Shown here piece by piece: positions 11,101-26,100 of a DNA stretch of 64,000 bases. The notes beneath the pieces are model-generated. The model ran no database searches. It was not told the DNA's origin and was given only the letters and a program-made list of their open reading frames with translations. The number at the start of each line of letters is the position of its first letter. Position 1 is the first letter of the stretch. Source of the DNA: Trochalopteron elliotii (Eukaryota > Chordata > Aves > Passeriformes > Leiothrichidae). The stretch covers positions 2,247,393 to 2,311,392 of the forward strand of contig JANPWX010019802.1 of assembly GCA_024734555.1 (NCBI GenBank). The letters are read 5' to 3'. The position numbers were made by a program, and so were the translations under genes.

Positions 11101-14100
11101 AGAACAAGAGAAGACTCTGGAAAAGAGTGGTTTCCCTGTCTGCAGGTTCCATGAACCTTGCATATATTATTATTCAGTCAAGTCTCCCATCGTTTTTACT
11201 GCAGATGGTCTTGTTATTTTAATCACTGTCGCACTTTAAAGTGACAATCTTTTAAATGCTCAATACACATTTTAATTAAGACCTGTACGGAAAAGTGTGC
11301 TGTGATTTTCCTTTGAAAAATTAAAAAGTTCTGTGCCTTAAATTATTATTGCCATTAGTTTTAGCAGAAGATAAAATCGTATTTGACCACTACTATATAT
11401 CTTGCAGCTGTTGGGTTTGCAGTTGGCAAAATGTACAGCTCAGACAAATGCCCTATTTTCTCATTGCTAAAGTAATATGAAAGGGAAACATGAAAGCTAT
11501 TTTATAATTCCAGAAAAGCCTGAAGATAACTGAATCAGTTTTCTTCAAAAGCTAAATGTCTTCCTGTCAGATTGACTCTGTTCTGTTTTTAAGATCTTCT
11601 TGTTCATTTATGGAAACAACATTCTTAAAAGTTGATGAAGTATTTGACACTTGTTATACTGATAACTTTGCAGTAAAATCTGGATTAGAGGAGAGTAGTT
11701 AAAGCAGTACCCATTTGAATGGACAAGACAGGCTTAATTATAAATTCTGATTTAAAAAATAAATGGCTTTTTTAAACTAAATGTACAAAGGTTTGGTATC
11801 TAGCTCTTTCCAGAGGTAGCTGACACTGTACTGTATTTGTAGGGTGCTCTAGCATTACACTTTTTAAAAGCATAGTTTCACATATGAGAGACCTAGCATA
11901 CCAAGGCTTTAAATTTAGGGAAGATGGAACAACTTGTTTTCCTTGTAAAATTGGTAAATTCAGTGAAAGGGGTTTTTTTGGGGTGGGTTGTTTTTTTTGG
12001 TTTTTTTTTTTTTTTTTTTTTGGGCTTTTTCGTTGTTGTTGTTTTTTGTTGTTGTTGTTTTGGATTTTTGTTGTGGTGTGTTTTTTCTTTTTTTTAATCA
12101 CTGGGATCTGAATGTGGTTTCCCCAGTCTTTGTGCTGCATACTGAAGTGAAGCCTCTGTGTTTTTCTCTCTTGGAAAATAAAGAGAACAATCACAGCCAC
12201 CTCTCACAACAACAATTATTTTTAAAAAGTTTTTTGCCTACCTTTCTCTCTTGCAAGAAAGCAGTTTGACAGTCAAAGTGACCCAGTCTAAATGCAGACT
12301 GCTGTCAAAAAAGCTATCCCATTCTGGACCAGGCACCCTGTTATGGTTCTCCGTGCTGCAGCCTGTCACGTGGTCATGCATTTCTCCCAGGTTTTTGAGT
12401 GGGTTCAGCTGCAACCTGCTATGCTGCTGTCACTGCAGGAAATGGCAGCTGTGAGGGCTTTAAGCCTGTGTTTTGGTTGGAGGTCTTAGCCCTCTGGCAT
12501 TGGAGTCTTCTTCTGAACTGAGGAAGTTATGTCCATGACGTATGTCCACACTCTCAAAATATGTGATGCAAGTTTCAATTAATCAGGCAAAGGATGGGCC
12601 TGGGCTTAAGCAGACTGGACAACATAGCTAGGGCCCATGCTGGGAGGAAGAATCTGTTCTACACAGTCCCCAGGATATTTAATTTCAAGCATATTATTGT
12701 TGACAGCTTCCACAGGAAGCAGGAGCATTAAATGAGCTTGCACAGCTCTGTCCTGGGCTTCCTGGTTATTTCAAAAGTGGGCTTCCAACCACTAAGAGTG
12801 CAAAAGAAAATTAGAAGCATACAAGTAAAAACGTTCCAGGGCACCTCTTTTCTGGGAAGTCCTGTCTCACATTCTCTCTTTTGTCCTGTGTGCTGTAGAC
12901 AGCTGTTTTCTAGGTGGTCAGTTGATGGTGATTGTGCAGGTAGAAGTCTGATGTCTTTATTTGAGCTCTGAACCTTTTGCCTAAACAAAGGAGAGTAATG
13001 TTTCATGAACCAGTGACTTCACTGAACAGCTTCTATGTGAAAATCTGAGGGATGTCTTTCAGGCAGTGCTGGAGATAGTTCTCCATTTTCTGATCACACA
13101 GCAAATCCTGTGTTTGATTTGATAAGGCTTCTTGGCTCAAATGTAAGCTTTCAGGCATTCCAGAATTTTCAAGGAGTTGTTCATAGTGGTAGGCAAAATT
13201 TGTATTTAGAGGCAAAAATTATCAAAAAGAATTGGCTATGTTCAGATTTGCTCATCTTCATTAGTGTGAGTATAGTGAAGCTGCCAAAGTCATCAAGTAA
13301 GAGTTTTGTTAAATTTATCTGTGCTGCAGTATTTTTGCTTGTATTCTACATGTTGCAATACAATGTTTTTTTTTGGACTTCCTTGCAATACTCCTCTCCA
13401 CCACTTCGTCTCAGAATCACCATATGAACATGGGTGCAGTTTGTGAGCTTGGCTGGCCCCTCAACTTCAGTTTTTTCAGTCTTGCCCTGTAGAATTCATA
13501 GAAAATTTTAATTTGGTGGTAACTGTGCTTCAGTGGTACCCAAATCTCTCAGCAAAAGCAAAGGGTGCAAAGTAAACTCCTTCAAATAACTACTTATTTC
13601 AGCATCTGTCCGGAAGTCCATGTCACTCAAGTAGTATGGACTGATTTTGACTTCTAGAGGATCTTGGCCTTCGGAGAGCAGTACTTGGTCTCTGTGATGT
13701 TGAAGTTTCTCAAGTCACCATCCTAAGAAAATAGTGTTATGTTCTTCGCATCTGTACAGTTTGCACTTCACATATGTACTCTTTAATGTGATAGAAGTAC
13801 TGTTGAAATCCACAGTGAAGCTTCAGTTGCTTCTGGTAGAACCAGCATACCACCTAGTAATTGCATTTTGTGTTTGTACTATCAGAAGTTAAATGCTGGA
13901 GGGTGATATCCTTTCATCCTGTGAATGCAAGAACAAGAACTAGAGAAGAAAAATTGTAACAAGAGTAGCTCCACTTCTGTAGTTGGTGTATGACCCTGCC
14001 ATTGTTAGCCTTGCTTGTATGTGTAAAGGAAACAGACTCTTACAGAACAGAAATTTAAAAAGGAAAATGTGCTGCTTTGTTTTATTGAGTGTTTTTCAGT

Positions 14101-17100
14101 GAGAATTTCATATGCAGCAGGGGTGGGGGGAGAGCAGCAATGGAGCTGACAGGCAACTTGAGAGGCACTGCCTTAGGGGACAAAGAAATACAAGTGTGTG
14201 ACAAAAAAAGACTTTGATAGTCCTTACATGTGGAAACTTTAAAGGAATACTTGCAACTGCAAATTGAAACCTACTCCCCTCCCCACCTTTTCCTCTTTTT
14301 ACACAATGTATGCAAAAATATGCCTTTGCAATTTTAGCTGGAATTGAATTAGAAAACTGTTTCCTAGTTCCCAGTGTGTGTCTCATCCAGTGTATTCAGA
14401 TAGTTGCCTACAATACTGCCATTTTCAATTATGAGTTGCCTTTAAAAAAAAAATGAAAATCACAATGTCCATTTTTTACAATTATTACCTTTTTCAGGCA
14501 ATAATAAACAGCACCATCACCCCCAACATGACATTTACTAAAACATCCCAGAAGTTTGGCCAGTGGGCAGACAGCAGGGCAAATACAGTCTATGGCTTGG
14601 GATTTTCATCTGAACATCACCTTTCAAAGGTAAGTATGACCAGTGGCGACTCTGAGTGAAGCTGCTTAAGTGTAGCTTTTATTCCTGCTCACTATATCTT
14701 GACTCAGTACTCACTACTGTTGTTACTTGAAAATAATTTACAAAAAAATGTTCTGTATCTATCCTTATAGTGTAAAAACGCAAGAGTAAGTGTGATATCT
14801 GCAAATTTTCTTTAGAAAAAATTTAGATTGAAGTTAAAGAAGTAAACAATTTGGTGTTTCTTGTGTATTTGGTTCTCACAGAAAAAAACTGCTGGTAGTC
14901 TTCAGATGCATTTTTGTCTTTTAGTCTACATTCACTTTCACTTCTCTACTATGTAGTACATCAGATTACTGTTATTTCAAAGTTTGCAGCCTTAAAGTAA
15001 AGCTAGTGGGAAATATATTCAGTGTAAAAGAAAAATATATTTTCTACTGAAATGCAAAAGTTGAAATGTTTGCTAAAGCAGTATGTGCCATACATGAGTT
15101 TCTTTTCTAGTCTACTTATGCAGGAAAGAAATAGACCTCATTCCAAGAAAAGCAGTGATCTCTGTTTCTCAAACTGATGGCATAGATCCTCTGAGCATCC
15201 TTTCTGCGTTAGTTGTTGTTTTGCTACTGCCCTGGTAGATGAGTCCAGGAACCTTTGCAAGTGTGATTTTTGCAATTACAGTTTAAGAACTTGTATTTAT
15301 ATTAAGCAGAAATTTTTCATATTTGAAATAAAGAAAAGATTTAGACATCCAAATGCAATAAGAGAAATACATGCTTCAGGAAGGAAACACCAACATGAAT
15401 GGTGGCTAGCTGTTTAAAGGAAGAGTAATCATAGCAGCCCTTTTGAGAAAGTACTTGTCACTATCCAAGGATAAGCAAGACCTGCCAGAAAACCATTAAA
15501 ATGAGACCCAGTACAGCTGCTTTATTTGGGCAAGCATCAAGCTTGTAAGATTTCTTCCTTTCATAATCACTTGGTTTTCCTTTTCACAAAGCAACACGAA
15601 CACAGAGCATTCTGAGTGATTCTGGTATTGCATATGCATTTGTGCACCTATCATCGCTTCAGTGAACTTGGAAACCTCATCAGTTAATTTGGTGTGTATG
15701 TCCTAGAGGCACTTGCTTACCAACATGGTAATACATTTTCTTAATATTTCAATGGCTTTAGCAAGAATGCTAATCTAGTTTACTAATCTCATGGACTAGT
15801 TTGTTTTTCTTATTCACAGATGGTTCTTTGAAGGCAAAGCATCCTGCTGTAGTCATGCACACCCTCTTTGCCTGACTTCAAACTCTGGGTTGTCCTTGCC
15901 AGTGAAAATACATTGGGTTTTTCTTAATCTGCTTTGTCCTCAACTCTTCACTTGCCCTCCCTCAGTCACCCTTTTAATTGCAGTTCTTTCAATCCCATCC
16001 TTTTCACTGCCCTCAAGCAGATGTCTAGGATTTTTAAATATGCCTTTGACATAAAACTCTATATTGCTGTTGAAAAATTAGTCTGAAAGACTACAGTGGA
16101 CATTTTTTCTTAATTTCTTTTTTGCTGAACCATTACTCAGATTGCTGTTTTATGGAGAATAAGCAATTTTATGTAAGAAAAATATAGAGTCACAGACCTT
16201 TTCTGAAGATTATGGTGAATCAATGGGCCCTTTTCAGCATACTGTTCCTGTTGTATTATATCTTAATTATTAAACGGATGTGAATTGCAACTGCCAGTTG
16301 TTGCTACTGAAATTCCTAAAAATTAAACCTTTTGTGTAATTTAAAAAATAATAAACATATTGATGGGGAAAGAAAATTCTTCTTTAGATTAGAAGCTTTC
16401 AGCCACTGGAGCTGGTAGGTACGTTTGGTTGGGAATCAGAAGAGCTGAATTAGATCTGCCCTGTAACTTTTGAGAAATTGCATCTATATTCTCTTTCTTG
16501 TTTTGTCTCTCTCTCAGATTTCTTACTTTCTCTTCTGTGCATCTTAGCCAGGTTTACCAGAGCACTCTGATAGAACTAGCACTTCAGGATTGTAACTGTT
16601 TTAAGTTCCAGGGAGCAAAAGGCAGCCTGCAATCACAAAAAAAAAAAAAAGTTGGTCTAGTCTGTGACCAGTTTTCACAGTTTAATGATGCAAATAATCA
16701 CAGCAGATAAAGTAAACTGTTTATTCTCACATTATTGTCTGCATATCTTATAGTACATATTTGATTTTGTATTAGTATTTGTTTTTTGTTCACCTGCCCA
16801 TGTCCCTCTGAGCTAATTGCTAGGGTAGAGTGCAACAATGGCAACCTCTTTTCTGTACAATTATTGTGAATAGGAATTAGTGGAGTGAGACTGTCTGATG
16901 GAAAAGTAATGGCACTCTAATCAACTTCACATACAAACACTATAGAGGAAAAATAATTAAGCATTCACTTCTGTTCACTAGGCCTTTTCTCAATGTTAGA
17001 TCACAAATTCATCTCAAGACTGCTCCATCAGAAGGTGGCAATACTTGAAAGATACCTGTGTTGGAGGATATTCACAGGACCATGATTTGCAAGCAGAGAT

Positions 17101-20100
17101 GCTTTTGCTGCTGCAGTAGGAGAAACAGAATGTCCTCTCACTTTCAGGAAAAATTGAGAATATGTCTATACTTTTGATAAGATTCTGATGTATGAGAAGA
17201 AATACTACTTTTAGGGTTTGCTGTCTTACCCTCTTGAGTTAGCTGATGTGATTTATTCTGTAAAACTTAAAGAATATGCTAAATGGAAAGTGCCACCATG
17301 GATACTGGCAGCAGCCTTGTGTAGTCTCCATGCACAATTTTTCATCTTTTCCTCAAGAAAACTTCTCCTTTCATACCATGAGACCTCATCTTTGTTATTC
17401 AGGGATTTTATCAAGAGATAGATATTCCATCACCTGATTGTGTCAAGGAATTCTAGAAAATTTGTGAAAACCTCAACCAAATTGGTCTTTTTGGCTCTTT
17501 TTTAGGTTACTGTCCACTGGTCTATAATTTTTTTAAAAACCTTTCTATGGCTGTCATATTTATTGTCTTTGTCTTCAGCCATTTATTCCAAATCTCAGCA
17601 TCATATTTGCCATTTAATAATTCTCTGGTCTTAAGGCTGATTTAAACAATAGGTTACCCATGAGATTTTGAGCTTTAGGCACAAGTCTTAAAAAAGTATT
17701 ATCTGGTTCTGGTGATCTGTTGCCAATTTGATCATCTGTTCTGAGGCTTTTTTTGATGCTGGATTAAGCTTTCAGGAAAACTAAGCTTTCAAATAACGTA
17801 ACAAATGAATACAAGTGGAGAGAAATTACGTTTCCTCAGATTCTAGTAGCCTACCAGAAAAAGGTTTTAAGACAATGAGGTGTTTTAGGTCTTGCGTGAA
17901 GTTCTGGTTGAAAATAATTGGTGAGATTGTGCCACACAAGAAGTAGCCTTTGTACCTTGTATATACATTGAGTGCAAAACAATTTCTTCATATGCTGCTG
18001 CCAAAGAGATTTAGAAAATGCTGGAGGAGCTTCTGATATTTTTTGCAAAATCATTTCACTCTTAAGCTGATCTTATAAAGATAATGTTCTGTATAAAAGC
18101 AGTAGAACACAAAAACAAATGTGTGGCTACTCTAGCAATTAGTGTAGTGGAAAGGTGAGAACTGTGAAGCCATTTTTTTTCTAGCCAAAGATCCAGGCCC
18201 TATTCTTAACAAATTGATTTAATCTTTCAGGTTTAAGGGGGCATATATTTTTAAATTGCTGCTTTAGCTATTTTCTGGAAGAGGTACATGTATCATAGAA
18301 ATGAAGCCTCATATGACAGTTCCATGTGCAATTTCATGATTTAGTGTTCAGTATAGGTAGTCCTAGTTCAATGAATTTGTTCTTTAATTTGATTGATGTC
18401 AATGAACGTTCCAGAGATGAGCACAGTATTTCCACTGTTGCTTTTCTAATTAGCTATTGAAATTATAAATGCAGTTAAAATTTGGGAAGAAATCAGTATT
18501 GTTTCAGTCATGAAAGAACAAAGTACACAGAAAGCTTTCCAGGCTCGTGGTGACTGCATTGGGCTTCAGAAGCAGATCATTTGTTGTTTGAGGAGAGTAA
18601 AACCTGAATCTGAAAACAACTGTGCAAGGCAGTTTGTCCCTATTATTAGCCATCTCTGAGGTGAGTTTCTCAAAACTACCAGCAACAGATCATGCTTCAC
18701 TGCAGTGTCATTTTCCTGACATATAAAGAGTATGTATTATGCCTGAAAGATATGTCACTGTGTAACTCATTTAAGTGAGTATCTAATAAGAAGAAAAATT
18801 TTAAAAATTACTGACAGAATTTGACTTTGTGAAATGCAAAGTACAGCATTCTGTTCTGCATGTAATATATTATTTCACGCCTACTCTTTATCTCTCTTCT
18901 TTTTTTTTATTCTTTAAACATATGTACCTCCAGTTTGCTGAAAAATTTCAGGAGTTCAAAGAAGCTGCACGAATAGCAAAGGAAAAATCCCATGAAAAGA
19001 TGGAGCTAACAAGTACACCCTCTCAAGTGAGTCTTATTGCCTGATTCAAGCATCATACTTCTTGTCTGTGCTACTTACTGTATTATTCCTTACATACATA
19101 TGTATTAAAAATTAAGAGACAATTTCTCAGTTACTGTGAATCTTCTTACTGGTCAGCAAGAGTGTCAAGAAGTCTTAAAAATACTTTTAACATTTACTGC
19201 AAACAAGTCAAAGGGACTTGCTTTAAAATAAAACTGGGTGCTTTTGAAATTAGTTTTCCTTTATTTCAGCTTTCCCAAGAAAATGAATAAACATGGTTAT
19301 GTAAATGAACGATGCTAAATGCTTTTTGCTCTATTTTCTATTGTATCCACAAAACTTCTAGTGGTGCATTGTGATTAACTTTTATAGAACAACCATTGCA
19401 CCAAAACCAAAGGTTGAAATAGCAAACTATTTTTATTTATTTCCTACTGTGTGGTTTTCTCTTGTGAGATGTGTTGAAGGAAGACAATAGATTCACAGGC
19501 TGGTTCTGGAGTTTTTTTATAGTTACCTGTGATGTACAGGAAGAGTTTATAAAAGGTGTCTTAAAACATGAACAGAGTTAATCTAGGCATAATCAGAAAG
19601 TCAGTTACTATGTTCGTATTTACATTATGGCTAAAATTAATTATGAATACTTTGAATTTGCTTTGAAAAGAGAAATTCCTTGAGCCTTTTATGCCCCATC
19701 TCTCTTGTATTTCCCCTGCCCAAGATTTTTGACTCAGTTAGCTATTTGCTTTTTTTAAGCAGTAGTGAAGACAAAGGCAATTCCTTCTCTTGCAGATGCA
19801 ACAGCTTTAAAACTACAGCAGGGATTCCTGAGTTGAGTAGACTGAACCTTTTTTTCTGGGGAGTCTTTTCACTGAATCAGTGTATCTTCAGTGCTTTTTA
19901 CTGTAATAGGCTCCTGCTCTTTGGTGGAGTAAGGATGGCGGGCAGTTTGCAGCCTGCTGCACAAATAGTTTTATTGCTACCAGAAAGCTACCTCTGGTGT
20001 CCTACCAGAGAAGTCAGTGGAAATCAGAACATACACAAGGAACAAGTCTCATGTTGTTTTCCCAGCAGGCATTGTGCCCAAACGCTAGGCTGGCTTTTGC

Positions 20101-23100
20101 TGTTAATGGGAAACTGCTTGCTCCACTGAAATGGAAAAAAAATAAGACAAGGAATTTTATGAGTTTACTGTCTCTAAATTTCTGATAAATTCCACAGAGA
20201 CAATGGAAGTATGTATTTCAATATTATACACTTGTCAATAATATACACTTGACTTTAGAAACAGTGAAGTGCTTTATCTGGGCTTCTAGTTACTTGATGT
20301 TACAGGCAAAAAAAATATTATGCTTCTCTTTTGACACATTGATTAATATTTTGGACTCGAGTTAAATCTGACACTGTCATGTGGAGTGACTTATTACATG
20401 GTTTGGACATAAATTTGAGCTATTCACTCAGAGACAAGTTGCTTTTGTCTTGAAGCTCATCAGGATTAAAGCTTTCTCTTAAACTGTGTGAGATATTGAT
20501 GTGGTTCATTTTCCTGTACAGAGTTCTTTTTGCAGTTGAAACCTAACATTTTATACTGTAGGCAGTTACAGAAACGTTACTCTGAGTGATTCTATAATGC
20601 CTGTTGAGGGCTGCAATTTCATTTTCCCACACTTAATAATAATTTCCCATTCAGGCCTTACTTTTCTTCTCTTGGCTTTTCACTGTGTTGATGAGCTACT
20701 GTATTATCCAGAGTAATACAGTTAGTGCAAGTGCTGACACATGAGCATAGTAGTCTTCACATACTAGTTCCCTAGAAAGAAGGGAATCAAACCAAGAACT
20801 TCAGAGTTTAGAACAGATAAGAAACAATGGCATCATGGCAACCTCCAGCACTTCTGTGGTACTGGGCTCATTCAGTCAGATTTATGACTGGGAGGAGAAT
20901 GGGTGCTTGGTATTAGGGAGGGAAGGTGGGACTGTAGAAACATTTGAAAGACCACCTGCTCTCATTTTCGTCATCTGCCAAAAGATGGCTGCAAGGCAAA
21001 CAACTCAGTTGTTGTCTTTCTGAATCATTTTATAGCTCTTCTTTCCCTTTTGCATAGTGATCCATTGCAGAGAGGGAGAGTGAAAGAGGAAGGAGATATT
21101 TTTAGTGGTCAGTAAAGATGTTGCAGGAACCTGGCTTTTTTAATGGAGTTTTGACAGTGTTGACACGAAGGGCATTGGGAGGTATATGAACTCTGTAATG
21201 GTGACTCAGTTATCTAAAAGGATCAGTCCCTCTGCAGTCTTGGACGTGCAGATATTTTTCTGTGTTAAATTAGTAATAAGTAGGAAAATACTGCAATATC
21301 AAAGCTGGAAAATATACACATGAAGCTTATAACTTTAATAGAATGATTTATTTCTCTTGGTACAGCTTTAAAAAATGTCCATATTATTTACCAATTAATT
21401 CAAGTATTGGATATGGTACATTTCCCACCCTCTCTACTACAGAATTCTAAAAGAGTAAAAGTACACTTTTCTGCCTCAGTATGCAGATTGACTATTTAGG
21501 AAATATCTCTACACCTAATGTAACAGAACGCTGCACAAGACATTTGCTATTCACTATTGTTCGATGCGAGCCTGAAAATACCTCTGCTACATGTGAGTTT
21601 CAATTCTGAATGCCATGCAAAAACTTGGGAAACTGCAGAGAGATAGAAATCAAGAGATAACAGCAAAAATACCTCAGAAATTGGGTATGCATTTGTAGTT
21701 CAAATATTTAGCAGACTCTAGCCATGTTAAAACTTCGGAGCCATTTTGCCTGAAGTTCACTGAAGTTAGGTTGGTTCCATCAGGTGTTATGTGCTTTAGT
21801 AAGGTGTTGTTCCTAGAAAGTGCCTCAAAGGTCAGGAAGTAGACGTTCGGTAGGTTTTTCTGATATTTTGTTTCATTGATGGAATATGTTCTTCGAATTT
21901 TTTTTTAGTGTGTGTGAAACACACGCTAAAGAGAAAACCATACATAGCCGGATTTGCAGTTACTTAATAGCAGGAGTTCCTTTTCCCCTAAGCAATGTCG
22001 TTGCTAATTTTAAACTCTTCATTCTCCCTGTTTCTTTAATACTCCCTATTCTCCACCTGTCTACCAGCAGGCTTTACTTTAATTTCCCAGAATATCAGAT
22101 AATAGATAAAATCACCATTTACCTTAACTATAAAGAGAACTTCACTTGTTCAGAGAAAGACAGTGGCCTCAACTACCAAATTAGAAGAGAGATACTCCTT
22201 TGTTATATGTGAGTCCATTGAGTGCACTGGGCTTTCTTGAGATGAAGAATAACACGTTGTTTCTGTGTCAGAGAACCTGTACTTTTAAGCCATCTGTATG
22301 AAGACAGATTTGTATAATAGTACACAATATATCTATATCTGGTATGTCTGGAGTCTTTGGTCTAGAAAGAAGTTGCCTGTTTCAGTACTTCTAAGACCAC
22401 CTATGCACATAACTATACCATCTGGTGTCCATTTAACTGAGCCTTAGGTAATAAAAACTTGAAATCCTCTTACCATGTTTATGTAAATCTGAAATACTGG
22501 CTCCCCAGCTCTGACACTTCCTATTTCCCAGATCCATATAGGGTATAATTTTGCTTTTGCCATAAACTCATGGATCTTGCTGTGGCAAACTACCCACAGT
22601 CTGTTCTCAGTTAGAAGCTTCCCCATGCACATAAACATACACACATACACACTTAAATCTGGAGTTCACTGAGCTGCATTAACCAATAGCCTGATAATTG
22701 TGTCCACCTACCTACCCCCCCCCACTTTTTAAAAAATTTTTTATTAAACGTAACCTTAATTAGGTTTAAGTACAGAACCAAATGGAGCAGTTTGTACAGT
22801 TTGCAGTTACATCCCATCAGTCTTGAGAAGTTTCACCCCAATCAGTTGGTATCTGAACCTCAGTTCTTTTTTTCTAAGGATGACAGTACTCTGGTAGTTT
22901 TTTTGACCGTGGTCATTTCAGATTAAGATCTTTTTGGTTTCTGAACTAGTGGCATGGGGTAGTTTAATCAAAATAGTCTGGTATGTGATTTTGAACCCTT
23001 CCTATGCAAACTATTAGGAGTAACTATTGCCTGAAAAGTTCTACAATCACATAATTTTTAGTGAAAGAAATGGTTGGTTTTGACAAAAATGATCCTGGTT

Positions 23101-26100
23101 TATAATTGTTTTGTCTTTTTTTCTCTGTAGAAGTACAAAATTTACTTAGAGCTTGTGAAAAAATTCTGGGATGTTATAGGAATTTCTGCAACAAATAATG
23201 CAACCAGTGCTTCATACATGTTAGGATGGCAGTAGCCAGCAGACTTATGCCATTGCCAGCCAGTGCAACTAGCACTATGCTGGCACTTCTCCATAAAAGC
23301 ACTATGGAGAATAGCTGTGCCAGGGGGGTGCATGGAGTCCTTACTGAGATGACAATATAATACTTAGTAACTAAACATGGTGGACTTGTTTTGTTTCTTC
23401 ATGATTTTAGAACCACTGACTTCTTTTTTTTCTGTTCCTTATTGTTATCACTAAGAGGTGGTTTGATCTGTGCTGTAACGTCTACTTGTTTTACTTTAAG
23501 GACTCCTCTGTTAGTGCATGTGGGGTTATTTTTGAGATGTTGAAATTTAAGACGTCTTTCGATGAATACCCAGCTATCATGTTTAGTTTAAATACCAAAT
23601 ACCACAATGTCATCCGCAATTTTGTAAAATCTGGAGTGGATATGTGAAGTTACAGTGGTATGCAATAAAAACTTCATTACAGATGCACCACCTCACAAAA
23701 TGTTTCTAAAATACTTTGATTCTTCTAATTAATATAAAATGGGAACACATTATTTATAAACAATTTTGAAAAATCTTTTCTGTGTAAGTGGCTTTTTCTG
23801 TTATATTTGGTGGTTTGTTCATAGTCAGGTCCATTAGAGCTGTCTGAAAATAAATTACTTATCAGGCAGGGGTAGTTGTGAATGTGTGAAAGCACTGATT
23901 AACCTTTACTTTTTGTAGAAGAGAAACACACTAGAAACTGATGTTTCTTGTGTTCATGAATTTTCAGGCCATGATCTTTTAGCTATTACATAGACTGAGA
24001 TGTTTCTCTGCCTTAATTTTTGTTACTTGAATTTCATTCATATTAAAAGTCTATGGAAGTACTTTACTGAAAAATAAGCCTAGATGAAACTTGTACTTTT
24101 TTTTTCCAATAGAATTTCAATAGAAAATCTTTTTTCAATAGAATTGAAATAATTTTTGTGCATTCACATTTAAAACATTTTAATAAGTAGACTCTGATTA
24201 TATGTATCTAGTAGTAGTGTTGCAGGAATTTTATCTTAAAGGCACAAGCTATGCAGATTTTTTAGACTGTGGTATGTAATTTTTTAGAATACATAATGTA
24301 GTTTGAGAAGAAGAAAAAAGAGAAGAAAAACCTTTAGATCCAGAAAGTCTCTAATTTATTACCAGTGGAAACTGTCTGTCCTATTGGATGGTGATAGTAA
24401 TAACAATAATAATAGTAGTAGTAGAAGACAAAACCATGCCATTCATATGGAATAATTTATTTGCCTCTTTATATTGTCAGCTCTGTTCTTTTTCATACTT
24501 AAATGTACACACAAACATACATACTGGTGTGATGAAGGGTAATGAAGACCATAGCAGTGCCTTCTGCCAGGAGGTAACCATTAAGTTCTTCAGGTGTCCA
24601 ACTGCATAGCCACAGCTGTGTGTACACCTGGGTGCAGCTGGAATATTCTTCTTCCCAGAAAATACCATGGCCAACAAGAGCCAGGCCAGACTAACATGCC
24701 TATGATTTTTTTTGCCTGTAATTTACTGAACAAGTGTTCTTTACAGATGGCTCACAGGTGAAACTGGGAACAAACCACAAATGGCGCTTCCCACTGTTCA
24801 CTTTGGTTAATAAACAGCATGAAAGCTAGATTTTGAAACAAATACCAGAATTGTTTGTTTCACTGCATTAGGATGTAAAGTATGAGACAAGAATTACGAG
24901 TGTCAACAGTCACCCACTGTCTATCAGAGTGAGGGTGGAATGTAATTCCAGGTAAGAGAGAGGTCTGTAATAAGTGGAAGGCAGGGTCTTGCAAAGAATT
25001 CATAGGCCACTTGTGTTTTGTACAAGATAATGTGAATCTTTTGGTAATAATACTTCTATATTAAATACACACGATGAAACGTGACCATGAGGGATGCTGG
25101 AAATCTGAACATTATATTATTACCAACTAAAATTTGTGTATTGAATATGAATGTTAGTGCTTTTATGTACATAATCTTTCTGGGCAGGTCAGTTTGTAAC
25201 TTTAACGTGTTGCTTGTTTGACTGAAGGAATCAGCTGGAGGGGATATTCAGTCTCCCTTGACTCCAGAGAGCATTAACGGGACCGATGACGAGCGGGCGA
25301 TGCCGGAAGTGACGCAGAACTCAGAACCAAGGGCTGAACCAACACAGAACGCATTGCCATTTACCCATAGGTACAGATTCCATTCCCACATCCTGATTAA
25401 GTGATGCCTGTCTCCTTCCTTGTTAAAGGGACCTTCTCCCATGTTGTTTGGGGAAACAAAGCAGACCCACTTCTCACCCCAAAAAATGGACTCCCTTCTT
25501 GATTTGTAATATCTTTTCTAATTAAAAAAAAAAAAACTAGAGAAAATCTCTTGGAATAAGATTTGGGGGAACATTATAGTTTAATCAGCCCTTGAACACT
25601 GGTTAGTGTAGGTGTCCCTTTAACAGGAATCAATATTTCAATGTGTGAGCTCTTAGTAAAATTACCTGCTTCATAGAATATTCCAATTAAATGATTTTTG
25701 TACACATTCTTTAAATGGCTGATGGGACTGGATGTCAACCTTTCATTGACAAGTTCTTGGAAGAAAAGGGACTCTTACAGCATTTTTGGATTATGAAGTT
25801 TAAAGCAGGCTTTAATTGAACGGTCCTCTGACAGTTGTAAAATCTTTCAACTTTTTTTGAAAATGCGAGAGACGTGCAGCTCTGCTTCAAACTGAATTCT
25901 AGTTTTTTGCACTAGGAATGCTGTGCTCTGTTCTTTGAGAAAGGTAGGACTTTTTATTTAATTATACAAGTGACAAATGGATATATCTTGTCTATTAGAA
26001 GTAACTGTAAAGGAGTCACTCTCAATAAAACACATAATTTAATGGGACCATGGAGAGTGAGTGAAACATTTAATAAAGTTAGAACACAGCTACAAATACT

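Larger units (their letters stand above)
8120..14497 (+). other. HOMER1: HOMER1 intron 2
   Basis: 6.4 kb between GTAAAT and TTTTTCAG. Mostly AT-rich unique sequence. It holds a T-rich/GTT block at 11971-12095, a G/T-rich stretch near 8630-8670, and two cryptic exon-like segments (8549-8591, 10210-10317). No mobile element recognised. Confidence 0.9.

Noticed and set aside
11772..12269. Open frames made of Lys/Gln or Phe/Val runs
   Set aside because: Products of the T-rich/GTT low-complexity block, not proteins.
19680..20129. 149-codon open frame in intron 4
   Set aside because: The translation has no recognisable domain, no good flanking splice sites, and an amino-acid make-up typical of T-rich intron sequence.
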